Shown here one piece after another: positions 18,240 to 27,080 of a stretch of DNA of 52,326 nt. The translations under genes and the position numbers were made by a program. The notes under the pieces were generated by a model. That model saw only the letters and a program-made list of their open reading frames with translations. It searched no databases and had not been told where the DNA came from. The stretch's first letter is position 1, and every line of letters begins with the position of its first letter. Source of the DNA: Erysipelotrichaceae bacterium (GTDB lineage Bacteria; Bacillota_I; Bacilli_A; Erysipelotrichales; Erysipelotrichaceae); contig JAFRJA010000089.1 of NCBI GenBank assembly GCA_017432545.1, positions 1 to 52,326 on the forward strand. Direction: 5' to 3'.

Positions 18240-19307
18240 TTATAACTGAGCTAAGTACTTGATTGTTCTTACCATCTGTGAAGTGTAAGAATTCTCGTTG
18301 TCGTACCAAGCAACAACCTGTACTAAGTAAGTGCCATCACCCATGTCGGAAACCATTGTCTGGTTAGCATCAAACAGAGAACCGTATTTCATACCGATGA
18401 TATCAGAAGAAACCAATTTTTCAGTTGTGTAACCGAATGATTCGTTAGCATGAGCCTTCATAGCTTCGTTGATGCCTTCAACAGTAACGCCTTCCTTCTT
18501 GACTACAGCGTGAAGGATTGTAGTAGAACCAGTTACTGTAGGAACTCTCTGAGCAGCACCGATAAGCTTACCATTGAGTTCAGGAATAACCAGACCAATA
18601 GCCTTGGCAGCACCAGTTGAGTTAGGAACGATGTTGGCAGCGCCAGCTCTTGCTCTCTGCAGATCGCCTTTTCTGTGCGGTCCATCGAGGATCATCTGAT
18701 CACCAGTGTAGGCATGAACAGTTGTCATGATACCTGAGAGGATCGGAGCGTAATCGTTCAAAGCCTGAGTCATCGGTGCCAAGCAGTTTGTTGTACAAGA
18801 AGCGGCAGAGATGATTGTATCTTCTTTAGTAAGAGTAGTGTGGTTTACGTTGTAAACGATAGTTGGAAGATCGTTGCCTGCTGGAGCAGAGATAACGACT
18901 TTCTTAGCACCGGCATCGATGTGAGCCTGTGATTTAGCTTTAGAAGTATAGAAGCCTGTGCATTCCAGAACTACGTCAACATCTAATTCTTTCCAAGGTA
19001 AATCAGCTGCGTTTGGTTTTGCATAGATAGTGATTTCCTTGCCATCAACTGTGATTGAGCCAGGAACCTTAACTGTCTTGCCATCTTCTTCCATTTCAGG
19101 TTCTTTTGAATCTACTGTGTGAAGATTCTCACCAAATTTACCGCAGTATCCACCCTGAGCTGAGTCATACTTCAATAAATTTGCCAACATTTTAGGGCTT
19201 GTTAAATCATTGATTGCAACGACTTCATAACCCTCGGCACCGAACATCTGACGGAAAGCTAATCTTCCGATACGTCCGAAGCCATTAATTGCAACTTTTA
19301 CTGCCAT
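18240..19307 (-). CDS. gapA: Glyceraldehyde-3-phosphate dehydrogenase, type I
   Basis: Glycolytic enzyme making 1,3-bisphosphoglycerate with NAD. The Rossmann motif NGFGRIGR is at 8-15, and the catalytic cysteine (171) lies in [13 protein letters not shown]. At 355 residues it is about 20 longer than the common form; the extra residues fall around 60-85 (an acidic [19 protein letters not shown] loop), as in some Bacillota. GGAGG precedes the start. A promoter with a paired repeat upstream suggests specific regulation. Confidence 0.97.
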   Translation of the reverse strand: MAVKVAINGFGRIGRLAFRQMFGAEGYEVVAINDLTSPKMLANLLKYDSAQGGYCGKFGENLHTVDSKEPEMEEDGKTVKVPGSITVDGKEITIYAKPNAADLPWKELDVDVVLECTGFYTSKAKSQAHIDAGAKKVVISAPAGNDLPTIVYNVNHTTLTKEDTIISAASCTTNCLAPMTQALNDYAPILSGIMTTVHAYTGDQMILDGPHRKGDLQRARAGAANIVPNSTGAAKAIGLVIPELNGKLIGAAQRVPTVTGSTTILHAVVKKEGVTVEGINEAMKAHANESFGYTTEKLVSSDIIGMKYGSLFDANQTMVSDMGDGTYLVQVVAWYDNENSYTSQMVRTIKYLAQL

Positions 19308-19342
19308 AATTATTTTTTCCTCCTATTTATGACTACATCTAT

Positions 19343-19397
19343 ATTATAAGGTTTTTCGCCCAAAATTAAATAACAATTATCGCATTTTTCGCCAAAA
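19343..19397 (-). promoter_or_regulatory. gapA promoter with two direct repeats (candidate operator)
   Basis: -10 TATAAT at 19343-19348; the -35 is poor. Two direct copies of TTTTTCGCC (plus strand) followed by AAAA lie at 19352-19365 and 19385-19397, 33 bp or about three helix turns apart. The first touches the -10, so bound protein would control the promoter. The regulator is unknown. Confidence 0.5.
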
Positions 19398-19416
19398 AAA
19401 GAGAACCTTTTGAAGG
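19388..19416 (-). terminator. Terminator of the sugar ABC operon
   Basis: Minus-strand stem GGGAACCTT, CAAA, AGGTTCTC followed by TTTTTTT, just after the last gene of the operon (stop at 19429). Confidence 0.8.
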
Positions 19417-19428
19417 TTCCCTGATAGC

Positions 19429-20235
19429 TTATTTGACTGTAATAGAAGTGATATGCGGATTCGCTCCGTTATACCAGTATAAGAAGCCTTCCAGATCGAG
19501 CTTATCACCGATTTTTAAAGCTTCTACACCGTCATACACATCGCTTCCGTCATAACACAGATATGATTCAACGACGAAGTTATAGGTCGTGCCGTTAGCC
19601 GAAACGTTGAAATACAGATCGCTGCCCGGTTCCCCTGAGCCATCCCAGTTATACAGGAAGGCGACGTCATTGCCTTCAGCGTCCTTGCTGGCTTCAACGG
19701 TCATATCGGTAAATTTGACCTTTTTGTTCATCTTCTCGATCAGAGCGTCTGTGCCAAGTAAAGAAGTTACATCTTCCGCTTCCGCGACCCATTTCTCGGA
19801 ATCAAGGATAGTGACCGTCGCATCAGAAATCTCAACTTCGCCAGACCATTCGGATTTGACACCTTTGACCTGGACCTTTGTTCCATCACAGATGCCCTTC
19901 CAGCCGTCTTTATAATCGGTAGAACTTACGATCTTGGCGTAATCTTCTTCCGAGATATTGATATCTTCACCCTTGCCATCGCAATATACGAAATAGGCAC
20001 CATCAGGATCAGCTACATAGAACTTGGCTCCCTGCCAATAGGACTGAGCACCCTGAACAAAGCCTTCGATCAGTACATCACTTCCTAGCTCGGCAGCAGC
20101 ATATTCGCTGTAGGTCATGACACCTTCCGATTTGGCTGAAGGATCAAAGACAGCCGGGGTCTCTTCTTTCTTCTTGCATGAACATAAACTGAACATCGTC
20201 AGCATTACCATAAGCAGAATAAATAATTTTTTCAT
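19429..20235 (-). CDS. Lipoprotein with OB-fold-like repeats
   Basis: 268 residues from the ATG at 20235, which has AAGGAG at normal spacing; the longer frame start upstream lacks one. Signal MKKLFILLMVMLTMFSLCSC gives a lipid-linked cysteine at 20. The mature part has two beta-rich stretches resembling OB-folds (DVLIEGFVQG ... VQVKGVKSEWSGEVEISDATV; KVKFTDMTVEASKD ... KLDLEGFLYWYNGANPHITSITV). Such OB-fold lipoproteins are common in gut Bacillota, without known function. It is last in the sugar ABC operon and could assist binding at the cell surface. Confidence 0.7.
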   Translation of the reverse strand: MKKLFILLMVMLTMFSLCSCKKKEETPAVFDPSAKSEGVMTYSEYAAAELGSDVLIEGFVQGAQSYWQGAKFYVADPDGAYFVYCDGKGEDINISEEDYAKIVSSTDYKDGWKGICDGTKVQVKGVKSEWSGEVEISDATVTILDSEKWVAEAEDVTSLLGTDALIEKMNKKVKFTDMTVEASKDAEGNDVAFLYNWDGSGEPGSDLYFNVSANGTTYNFVVESYLCYDGSDVYDGVEALKIGDKLDLEGFLYWYNGANPHITSITVK

Positions 20236-20280
20236 ATTTTCTCCTTCCCAATAAACAATCTTAATCATAGCACAATAGTA

Positions 20281-21858
20281 TCAGGATCTCTGTTTTTTAA
20301 GTTCTCTTAAGGCATATAATCCCAACAGGATCCATGATATCACTAATGAAGCCAAAAGGATCTTCGCGGTCTCAGGTAAAGGGCCTAAGTCCTTACCGGT
20401 ATCGATACTCTGGGCCTGATCAAGGTGATACAAAGAAGTCACTTTTTCAAACAGAGCCCGGAAATAGTTATCATCAAGGATTTCATTCCTTCGTGCGGAT
20501 TTACAGGTATTCTCCACTAAAGATCCAGCCGCATCTCTAAGCGATGCCGAACCATTGAATACCGGGGTAACAAATGTATTATCGATATTATTTATTAACA
20601 GTTTTGAAGCATCCAGTTTTACCTGATAATAGGTCCTGTCGTCACTGTCAGTCATATTGATATATTCCTGATATTCAGCCGAATTCTGTGCTGTTAAAGT
20701 TACCGGGATATAGCCTTCCGTCATCGCGTAGCCGATCTGCACGCCATTACTGATCAGAAACTGCGTAAAGAGCCATGAAGCCATGACCTCCTGCGGATCA
20801 GTTTTATTGAAAATACATAATGAAGGACCCTGCGAGATCATATATTTGTTATCCGGATCATATTGGGGTATCACTCTGACCTCTGTTTCAAAATCGACCA
20901 GCTGTTCTTCAGCTATATCCAGTAACGGAGCTTTTGAGCCCATCCAGGTCGCTCCGGCCGTGGAATCAACCGCAAAGATACACTGTCCGGCATTGAGAAA
21001 ATTGGCCGGATATGAGGAGATCTTGAAAGTTGAGAAGGAACCGCTCTTGGCATGTTTTCCGATCTCTTTCAATAATGAAGAGGTCGTATCATTGAAAATC
21101 TCTATCGTCCCATCGCTTTGTGAATATGGAGCATCAAGCTGTTTCAGCATCGATATCAGCATATTATCTGTTGACTTATAGATGAACGGGATCATGATCT
21201 TCTGACCATTGACCAGATAATTGCCTTCTTCATCTTTTTCAAGAGCCTTTTCCGCTACTTCAAAAATAAAATCCCAGGTAAGTACTTCCGGTATCTCATA
21301 ACCCATCTTCTCGACATAGGTCTTATTGATATATAACGCTTCGGTTGAACGCATAAACGGCAAGGCATACCGCTTCTCATCAATGATACATTCATCCATG
21401 AAAGCCTTGACCATTTCATCTTTTTTAACACCATCAAATCTGATCTCGCTTCCGCCCAATCCAAACTTTTCATCATCGATCAGTTCATCCAGAGCTACGA
21501 CGGTATTGTTGCCGCTTTTATAGGTAGCGATATGATCGGGATAGGAAATACAGACATTTGGTGTCGTATTAGTTGAGATGTTGGTGATGACATCGTTATA
21601 GATCCTTGAATAATCAGTATAGAGTTTCAGATTAACTTTAATAAAAGGATAGATCTCTTCAAAATCTCTTATTGCTTTCTTATAGACATTTACCTGATTG
21701 ATATTGGTATCATTCTTGGCCCAGAAAGTGATCTCATATTGTCTTGTTTCATCAAAGTCTTCAGGAACTTCAAAAGAGGCCATGCCCAAAGAACCATGAC
21801 AAGCCGTCACATTAAACAAACAGAAGATGATCAGAAACAAACCTATAATCTTTCTCAT
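20281..21858 (-). CDS. Sugar ABC transporter solute-binding lipoprotein (family 1)
   Basis: 525 residues. Signal MRKIIGLFLIIFCLFNVTAC gives a lipid-linked cysteine at 20. The next part, YEITFWAKNDTNINQVNVYKKAIRDFEEIYPFIKVNL, is the typical opening of UgpB/MalE-like binding proteins, and GATWMGSKAP and LFTQFLISNGVQIGYAMTEGYIPVT are later family marks. Unusual: residues about 498-518 (ILLASLVISWILLGLYAL) form a C-terminal membrane helix, so the protein is anchored at both ends. It overlaps the second permease gene by four bases. The ligand is probably an oligosaccharide or glycerol-phosphate type solute. Confidence 0.85.
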   Translation of the reverse strand: MRKIIGLFLIIFCLFNVTACHGSLGMASFEVPEDFDETRQYEITFWAKNDTNINQVNVYKKAIRDFEEIYPFIKVNLKLYTDYSRIYNDVITNISTNTTPNVCISYPDHIATYKSGNNTVVALDELIDDEKFGLGGSEIRFDGVKKDEMVKAFMDECIIDEKRYALPFMRSTEALYINKTYVEKMGYEIPEVLTWDFIFEVAEKALEKDEEGNYLVNGQKIMIPFIYKSTDNMLISMLKQLDAPYSQSDGTIEIFNDTTSSLLKEIGKHAKSGSFSTFKISSYPANFLNAGQCIFAVDSTAGATWMGSKAPLLDIAEEQLVDFETEVRVIPQYDPDNKYMISQGPSLCIFNKTDPQEVMASWLFTQFLISNGVQIGYAMTEGYIPVTLTAQNSAEYQEYINMTDSDDRTYYQVKLDASKLLINNIDNTFVTPVFNGSASLRDAAGSLVENTCKSARRNEILDDNYFRALFEKVTSLYHLDQAQSIDTGKDLGPLPETAKILLASLVISWILLGLYALRELKKQRS

Positions 21859-22721
21859 CCCTTGGTCCCTCCTCTGGAAACACCTTCCATGATCTTCTTA
21901 TGGAAGATGAGGAAAATGATGATCAAAGGAACGGAAATGACTACGACTGCTGCCATCATGGCCGGGATATTTTCTCTTCCAAAACCTGATTCCCTGATCG
22001 TCTGGATACCGTTGGAGACTAAGAAGTAGTTTTCATCATCAGTGATCAGTCTTGGCCAGACATAGGCGTTCCAGCACTCGATAACTTTCAAGATCAGTAC
22101 CGTTATGATCGTCGGCTTACAGATCGGGATCATGACTTTGAACAGATATTTGATATCGCTGGTCCCATCGACCTTGGCAGCCTTATACAGTTCATCAGGG
22201 ATCTGTTCAAAATTCTCTTTCAGCAGATAAATATAGAAGATACTGGTCACACTTGGTAAGATCAGTCCCAGAAAACTGTTTCGCAAACCGGCATTGGTGA
22301 TCGTGACAAAGTTGGTGATTATGACTAACTCATTAGGTATCATCATCAGCGAAAGAAACATCGTAAAGATTAGATTCTTGCCGGTGAATTCAAGCCTGGA
22401 AAAAGCGAAAGCTGAGAAAATAACAACGATCATCATGATCAAAGTCGTTATGATTGTAAAGATTATCGTATTGAAGAAATACCTGGCTAAAGGTACAGCT
22501 GTAAAGGCCTGAATATAGTTTTCCAAAGTCGGAGACAGCGTAAAGAACTGCGGGATGTATTCAGCGTTATATGAAGCATAGGATTTGACTGACGTCAGAA
22601 GCATCCAGTAGAACGGGAATAAGACGATGATCGCCCAGATTATCAGCAGCACAAAAATCGCTGTCATCCAGCTCAGGTTGCGCAAACGGCTTTTTCTTTC
22701 CAGTTTTCTTATTTTTTCCAT
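21855..22721 (-). CDS. Sugar ABC transporter permease (MalG/UgpE type)
   Basis: 288 residues from the ATG at 22721, one base after the stop of the first permease; the TTG at 22754 would overlap it by 32 bases. Six membrane helices. The EAA loop that contacts the ATPase is DELYKAAKVDGTSDIKYLFKVMIPICKP. The first helix (TAIFVLLIIWAIIVLFPFYWML) and the segment ending in the C-terminus fit the second of the two permeases of carbohydrate importers. Confidence 0.92.
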   Translation of the reverse strand: MEKIRKLERKSRLRNLSWMTAIFVLLIIWAIIVLFPFYWMLLTSVKSYASYNAEYIPQFFTLSPTLENYIQAFTAVPLARYFFNTIIFTIITTLIMMIVVIFSAFAFSRLEFTGKNLIFTMFLSLMMIPNELVIITNFVTITNAGLRNSFLGLILPSVTSIFYIYLLKENFEQIPDELYKAAKVDGTSDIKYLFKVMIPICKPTIITVLILKVIECWNAYVWPRLITDDENYFLVSNGIQTIRESGFGRENIPAMMAAVVVISVPLIIIFLIFHKKIMEGVSRGGTKG

Positions 22722-22722
22722 C

Positions 22723-23616
22723 TTACTGATAATGAACGTTTTCCTTGGAGACAAGCAGGTTTATCAGGGTGATCGTCATGACGATCGCAAACAGGATCAG
22801 AGCGGCAGCCGAGGCAAAAGAAGGATAACCGCCTGAATTGCCATACAACATGTCATAAACATAACCAACGATCGTATTCATGCCTGCCGTATTCAGATCA
22901 GTTCCAAATAAGGCCACCACATCCGAATAAGCTTTAAAAGCACCGATGAAACCAGTTATGATCAGATAGAACAGTGATGGCGAGATCATCGGCAGTGTAA
23001 TTTTATAGAAGATGCGCCACCTGGATGTACCGTCCACTCTGGCGACATTGTAGTAGTCTTTATTGACTGATGCCAAGGCACTGGTTAAAATCAGGATCTT
23101 GAAAGGCAAGACGACCCAGATCGTATAGAAACACAGCACAAACATCTTGGCCCAGTATGGCCCTTCGATGAAATCGATCGAAGCGATACCCACGCTGTTT
23201 AATAGAAGATTGATCAGACCTTCCGAATAAGCCGTCTTCTTGAACAGGATCATGAATACAAGGCCTACAGCCAATGTATTGGTCACATAAGGCAGAAAGA
23301 AGATCGTCTGAAATAGTTCTTTGAATTTATTGACCGAATTAAGAGCTAAGGAAATTAATAAAGCAATACCAGTTGATAATGGAACGGTGATGATGACTAA
23401 GATAAAAGTATTCTTCACCGCCTGTAAGAAATAGGAATCATGTAAGACATAGGAAAAATTATACAAGCCTATTCCTTTATATGTCTGAGACGCAAAATTA
23501 TAGCCTTCTTCAAAAGAATAGATCAGAACATCGATCAGAGGATAGACCATAAAGACCCCGATAAAGATCAGGGCCGGTAAAAGATACAGCCATCCTTTGA
23601 GATTGTTCTTCTTCAT
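22723..23616 (-). CDS. Sugar ABC transporter permease (MalF/UgpA type)
   Basis: 297 residues, six membrane helices. The EAA loop is YNVARVDGTSRWRIFYKITLPMISPS. The opening LYLLPALIFIGVFMVYPLIDVLIYSF is the classic start of the first permease of CUT1 sugar importers. Its start codon shares a base with the ATPase stop, so the operon is tightly coupled. Confidence 0.93.
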   Translation of the reverse strand: MKKNNLKGWLYLLPALIFIGVFMVYPLIDVLIYSFEEGYNFASQTYKGIGLYNFSYVLHDSYFLQAVKNTFILVIITVPLSTGIALLISLALNSVNKFKELFQTIFFLPYVTNTLAVGLVFMILFKKTAYSEGLINLLLNSVGIASIDFIEGPYWAKMFVLCFYTIWVVLPFKILILTSALASVNKDYYNVARVDGTSRWRIFYKITLPMISPSLFYLIITGFIGAFKAYSDVVALFGTDLNTAGMNTIVGYVYDMLYGNSGGYPSFASAAALILFAIVMTITLINLLVSKENVHYQ

Positions 23617-24704
23617 CAGATCACCTTTTCATCGACCTTGGAGAAGACATGAACTTTATCATCTTTAAGTCTGAATCTGATCAGATTGTTTTTATCTGTT
23701 ACGATCTTCGCATCCGAAGAAACGATCGCTCTGATATCGTAATCGGAAATACATTTTTCATGATGAGTAACGATACTGGTATCTCTGCCTGTTGTTTCAG
23801 TGCGATCATATTCGCAACTGAACTTACCTTTTGTATCAGGCACAAAAGCTTCCGGTCTGATCGCCACATATACTTCCTGATCACTAACTTTTCTTTCCCC
23901 GACCACTTCTTTACCGATATAGACTTTATGTTTCTTTATATATCCATCAAAGACATTGATGGCCGGTGTACCTAAGAATTTGGCCACAAACAGATTGACC
24001 GGCTTGGAGTAGACTTCCTGTGGTTCACCCATCTGTTGTAAAACACCCTTTTCCATGACGATGATAAGATCGGAGATCGACATCGCCTCTTCCTGGTCAT
24101 GGGTTACAAAGATCGTCGTGATACCGGTTTCCTTCTGAATCCTTCTGATCTGTTCTCTGGTCTGAAGACGTAAACGCGCATCCAGATTGCTTAAAGGTTC
24201 ATCCAGAAGTAAAACACCAGGGGTCTTGATCAGCGCTCTGGCGATCGCTACTCTTTGCTGCTGGCCACCGGAAAGTTCATTGGGTTTTCTTTCCATCAGC
24301 TCTTCGATCTGCACGAGTTTAGCTGCTTCTAGAGCCCTCTGATTCATGGACTCTCTATCAAGTTTCTGTTCTCCTTTGAGATTCTCCAAAGGAAAAACGA
24401 TATTCTGTCTGACACTTAAATGAGGATACAAAGCATAATTCTGAAAGACCATGCCGACTCCTCTGTTCTCCGGAGGCAGATCCGTCACATCAAGATCATC
24501 AAAATAGATCCTTCCTTCCGTCGGTTCTTCAAGACCGCAGATCAGATTCAGAGTCGTCGATTTGCCGCAGCCCGAAGGGCCTAACAAACCGATAAGCTTG
24601 CCATCAGGTATTTCAAAATCAAAGTCATTTACGGCCGTAACGATCTCTTTTTTATTATGTCTGCTGATAAACTGTTTGGTCAGATGTTTAAGGACGATTT
24701 TCAT
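23616..24704 (-). CDS. Sugar ABC transporter ATPase (MsmK/UgpC type)
   Basis: 362 residues. Walker A GPSGCGKST (about 43), signature LSGGQQQRVAIARAL (about 144), Walker B VLLLDEPLSNLD (about 164), switch THDQEE. The C-terminal part (from about 250) is an OB/TOBE regulatory domain (YVAIRPEAF). It is first in the five-gene importer operon, which carries its own dedicated ATPase instead of relying on a shared one. Upstream is a promoter with a perfect palindrome. Confidence 0.94.
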   Translation of the reverse strand: MKIVLKHLTKQFISRHNKKEIVTAVNDFDFEIPDGKLIGLLGPSGCGKSTTLNLICGLEEPTEGRIYFDDLDVTDLPPENRGVGMVFQNYALYPHLSVRQNIVFPLENLKGEQKLDRESMNQRALEAAKLVQIEELMERKPNELSGGQQQRVAIARALIKTPGVLLLDEPLSNLDARLRLQTREQIRRIQKETGITTIFVTHDQEEAMSISDLIIVMEKGVLQQMGEPQEVYSKPVNLFVAKFLGTPAINVFDGYIKKHKVYIGKEVVGERKVSDQEVYVAIRPEAFVPDTKGKFSCEYDRTETTGRDTSIVTHHEKCISDYDIRAIVSSDAKIVTDKNNLIRFRLKDDKVHVFSKVDEKVI

Positions 24705-24731
24705 GGCGTTTTCCTCAGCTTCCTTTGTTTT

Positions 24732-24757
24732 ATTATACTTCTTATAAGAAGTGCCAA
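24732..24757 (-). promoter_or_regulatory. Promoter and palindromic operator of the sugar ABC operon
   Basis: Perfect 16-bp palindrome ACTTCTTATAAGAAGT at 24737-24752. The -10 TATAAT (24732-24737) begins at its edge, and a -35-like TTGGCA (24752-24757) lies at the other edge, though the 14-bp spacing is short. The position suggests direct repression. Confidence 0.5.
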
Positions 24758-26158
24758 TTATACAGCTGCCACATCAAAATAGAATTTTGTGAACTCACCT
24801 TTAACAGATTCTACACCGTAGTTCATCCCATGAGCTTCCAGTAATGATCTGGCTAAAGATAATCCGATACCGGAACCTATATGTGTCCTCTTATGTTCCT
24901 TATCGACTTTATAATATCTGTCCCAGACATTAGCGATATCTTTCTCATCGATACCTTCACCATTGTCAAAGACATAGACCCGGTAAGACCCATCAGGATT
25001 AACATCTGTACCGATGATTATTTCCTTATTTTCTTTATTGTTATAGTTTAAAGCGTTATTGATGAAATTATATAAGACCTGTTTGATCCTCTTGGCATCG
25101 ATCTCAACGGTTATATCTTCCTTAAGATCAAGCTTAAGATCGATATCCTGTACTTCACAATACTTTTCATATTGCCGATATACTTCTGTCAGGAAAGAAT
25201 TGAGACTGATCTTTTCTTTATGCAATTCAGTCTTGATCTGATCAGCCTTGGAGATATCGATCAGATCGTCGACTAAAGTCGAAAGACGTTTAGCCTCATC
25301 AATGATGACGTTGATGTTTTCTTCCGTATTCTCTTCCGGCAGATCTCTGATCATCTCACCATAACCGACGATCATCGTCAGCGGCGTTCTCAAGTCATGA
25401 GAAACATTGCCGATAAGTTCTTTCTTGGCGATCTCGGCCTTATTGATATCCTCATTAGCGTTGATCAGCGTTTCATTGAGTTCTGCGAACTCTTTCGAAC
25501 TCGTTTTGATTAGATCGCCATCATAAGCTCCTTTAGCCAGATTCTTGGATTCTCTGTTTATATCATTGATCGGTTTGACGATGAAACGGGATAGGATAAG
25601 CGCCAGTATGATCGTCACCGCAATGATCACTCCCGTTATCAGCAGATACTGCGATTTGATCGTTGAGATCGTGGTCGCCAAAGGCGTGATACCCGAAGAT
25701 ACCAGCACCATGACGTTTTCGTTATTGTAAGTGATCAGTTTCGCAAAGATATAGACATCCTCTGGAGGCTCATCTTTTCGCCGCTGATAATGGAAATCAT
25801 CAAACAGTTTTTCCTGATTTGGTTCTTCTGTGATCTCTGAAGCGATCTTATTGATGGTCATATAATCAAGGCCTCTTAAGGTGCAGGCACCGGTATAGCA
25901 GTAATCCTCAACATTGGATACGACTCGGACACAGACCTCATTGGACATCGAAATGTGTTCGATCTCATCGGCGACATCATCATCACCTACCATGTCACAG
26001 ACACTGCGAGCCACACTTTCGATGGAACTCATTTTGTGGGCTTTATAGAAATCATCCAAAAAATTTGTCTGTACGAAATAGACAAGACCAAGTAAAGTCA
26101 TCACAAAAGCCAACAGGATTATTACCAGCTGCAGACGCAGACTAAATTTCTTTTTCAA
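24758..26158 (-). CDS. Sensor histidine kinase (HAMP, HisKA, HATPase)
   Basis: 466 residues. Membrane helices at about 10-30 and 173-195 flank an extracytoplasmic sensor of about 140 residues with the dispersed segment EDYCYTGACTLRGLDYMT. A HAMP linker follows; phospho-histidine lies in NVSHDLRTPLTMIVGYGEMI (about residue 254); the ATP domain has N-box NNALNYNNK and G-boxes DNGEGIDE and GSGIGLSLA. It overlaps the response regulator by 17 bases. Its closeness to the sugar ABC operon suggests, but does not show, that it controls it. Confidence 0.94.
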   Translation of the reverse strand: MKKKFSLRLQLVIILLAFVMTLLGLVYFVQTNFLDDFYKAHKMSSIESVARSVCDMVGDDDVADEIEHISMSNEVCVRVVSNVEDYCYTGACTLRGLDYMTINKIASEITEEPNQEKLFDDFHYQRRKDEPPEDVYIFAKLITYNNENVMVLVSSGITPLATTISTIKSQYLLITGVIIAVTIILALILSRFIVKPINDINRESKNLAKGAYDGDLIKTSSKEFAELNETLINANEDINKAEIAKKELIGNVSHDLRTPLTMIVGYGEMIRDLPEENTEENINVIIDEAKRLSTLVDDLIDISKADQIKTELHKEKISLNSFLTEVYRQYEKYCEVQDIDLKLDLKEDITVEIDAKRIKQVLYNFINNALNYNNKENKEIIIGTDVNPDGSYRVYVFDNGEGIDEKDIANVWDRYYKVDKEHKRTHIGSGIGLSLARSLLEAHGMNYGVESVKGEFTKFYFDVAAV

Positions 26159-26807
26159 AACGATACCCTACTCCTCTTAAAGTAGTAATATAGTTACCAT
26201 AATCACCAAGATCCTTACGCAACAGTTTCATATGTGTATCAAGAGTACGGTCATCTGAATCATATTCATAGCCCCAGACCTTGGATATGATCTGCTGTCT
26301 GGTCAGAGCATTGCCCATATTCTTCATCAGATAAAGCAGCAGTTCATATTCCTTGTTGGCCATATCGACACGCTTGCCATCAACATAAACCGCATGTGCA
26401 TCTTCATCGATACTCAGGCCTTTAACTTTAATGGTATTTGTACTCTTATTATCTCTTTTAAGAATGACCTTGATCCTCATCATCAGTTCCTTAGGTGAGA
26501 AAGGTTTGGTCACATAATCTTCTGCGCCGATATCAAAACCATAGATACGGTCATATTCCTGACCTAAAGCCGTCAGAAAGATACAAGGAACATCCTTGAT
26601 CTGTTTCATCTTCTTTAACGTTTCATAGCCATCCATTTCCGGCATCATGACATCCAGGATGACCAGGTCAAAATCTTCCTTGGAGAAAATATCCAAAGCT
26701 TCCTTGCCATCACATGCCATCACACACTCATGGCCTTCATGGGCAGCGAATTTGAAGATCATTTCTCTGATCTTCTCTTCATCATCTACGATCAATAACT
26801 TTGCCAT
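26142..26807 (-). CDS. Response regulator, OmpR/PhoB family
   Basis: 221 residues. The receiver domain has the acid pocket VDDEEK, phospho-acceptor Asp52 (LVILDVMMPEMDG) and lysine in VTKPFSPKEL. The C-terminal winged helix has LTRQQIISKVWGYEYDSDDRTLDTHMKLLRKDLG, the OmpR recognition pattern. It is the first gene of the pair, in front of the histidine kinase. The region before it is very A/T-rich and shared with the promoter of tRNA-Gln on the other strand. Confidence 0.95.
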   Translation of the reverse strand: MAKLLIVDDEEKIREMIFKFAAHEGHECVMACDGKEALDIFSKEDFDLVILDVMMPEMDGYETLKKMKQIKDVPCIFLTALGQEYDRIYGFDIGAEDYVTKPFSPKELMMRIKVILKRDNKSTNTIKVKGLSIDEDAHAVYVDGKRVDMANKEYELLLYLMKNMGNALTRQQIISKVWGYEYDSDDRTLDTHMKLLRKDLGDYGNYITTLRGVGYRFEKEI

Positions 26808-26849
26808 AATTTAATCCTATCCTGTAAATTTGAAAACAAACTGAATTTT

Positions 26850-26879
26850 ACTGACAATTTTAATAAATATATTATATAA
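26850..26879 (+). promoter_or_regulatory. Promoter of tRNA-Gln
   Basis: -35 CTGACA, 18-bp A/T spacer, -10 TATAAT, ending roughly a dozen bases before the tRNA 5' end. Confidence 0.6.
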
Positions 26880-26892
26880 TAGTTATTGACCT

Positions 26893-26968
26893 TGCGGATT
26901 AGCCAAGCGGTAAGGCAGTGGACTCTGAATCCACCATTTCGAAGGTTCGAATCCTTCATCCGCAGCCA
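26893..26968 (+). tRNA. tRNA-Gln (anticodon CTG)
   Basis: Cloverleaf with acceptor TGCGGAT / ATCCGCA (the U1-A72 start is typical of tRNA-Gln), anticodon stem GTGGA / TCCAC, loop CTCTGAA, anticodon at 26925-26927, T-arm GAAGG-TTCGAAT-CCTTC, encoded CCA. It borders the mobile element, so its 3' end is the likely attachment site. Confidence 0.95.
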
Positions 26969-26980
26969 ATTGTTATATTT

Positions 26981-27006
26981 CGCCCATAAAATGGGCGTTT
27001 TTTATT
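26981..27006 (+). terminator. Terminator of tRNA-Gln
   Basis: Stem CGCCCAT / ATGGGCG with an AAA-type loop, followed by TTTTTT. Confidence 0.9.
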
Positions 27007-27017
27007 ATTAACACGGA

Positions 27018-27041
27018 TTTCTCTAAGATTTTCTCTAAGAT
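27018..27041. repeat. Two tandem 12-bp repeats beside the integrase gene
   Basis: TTTCTCTAAGAT occurs twice without a gap between tRNA-Gln and the integrase gene. Position and size fit arm-type binding sites of Tn916/lambda-class integrases; that role is inference. Confidence 0.5.
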
Positions 27042-27080
27042 TTGTGTTGTTTACGTATCCTTATTTATAATTTCCAATCT

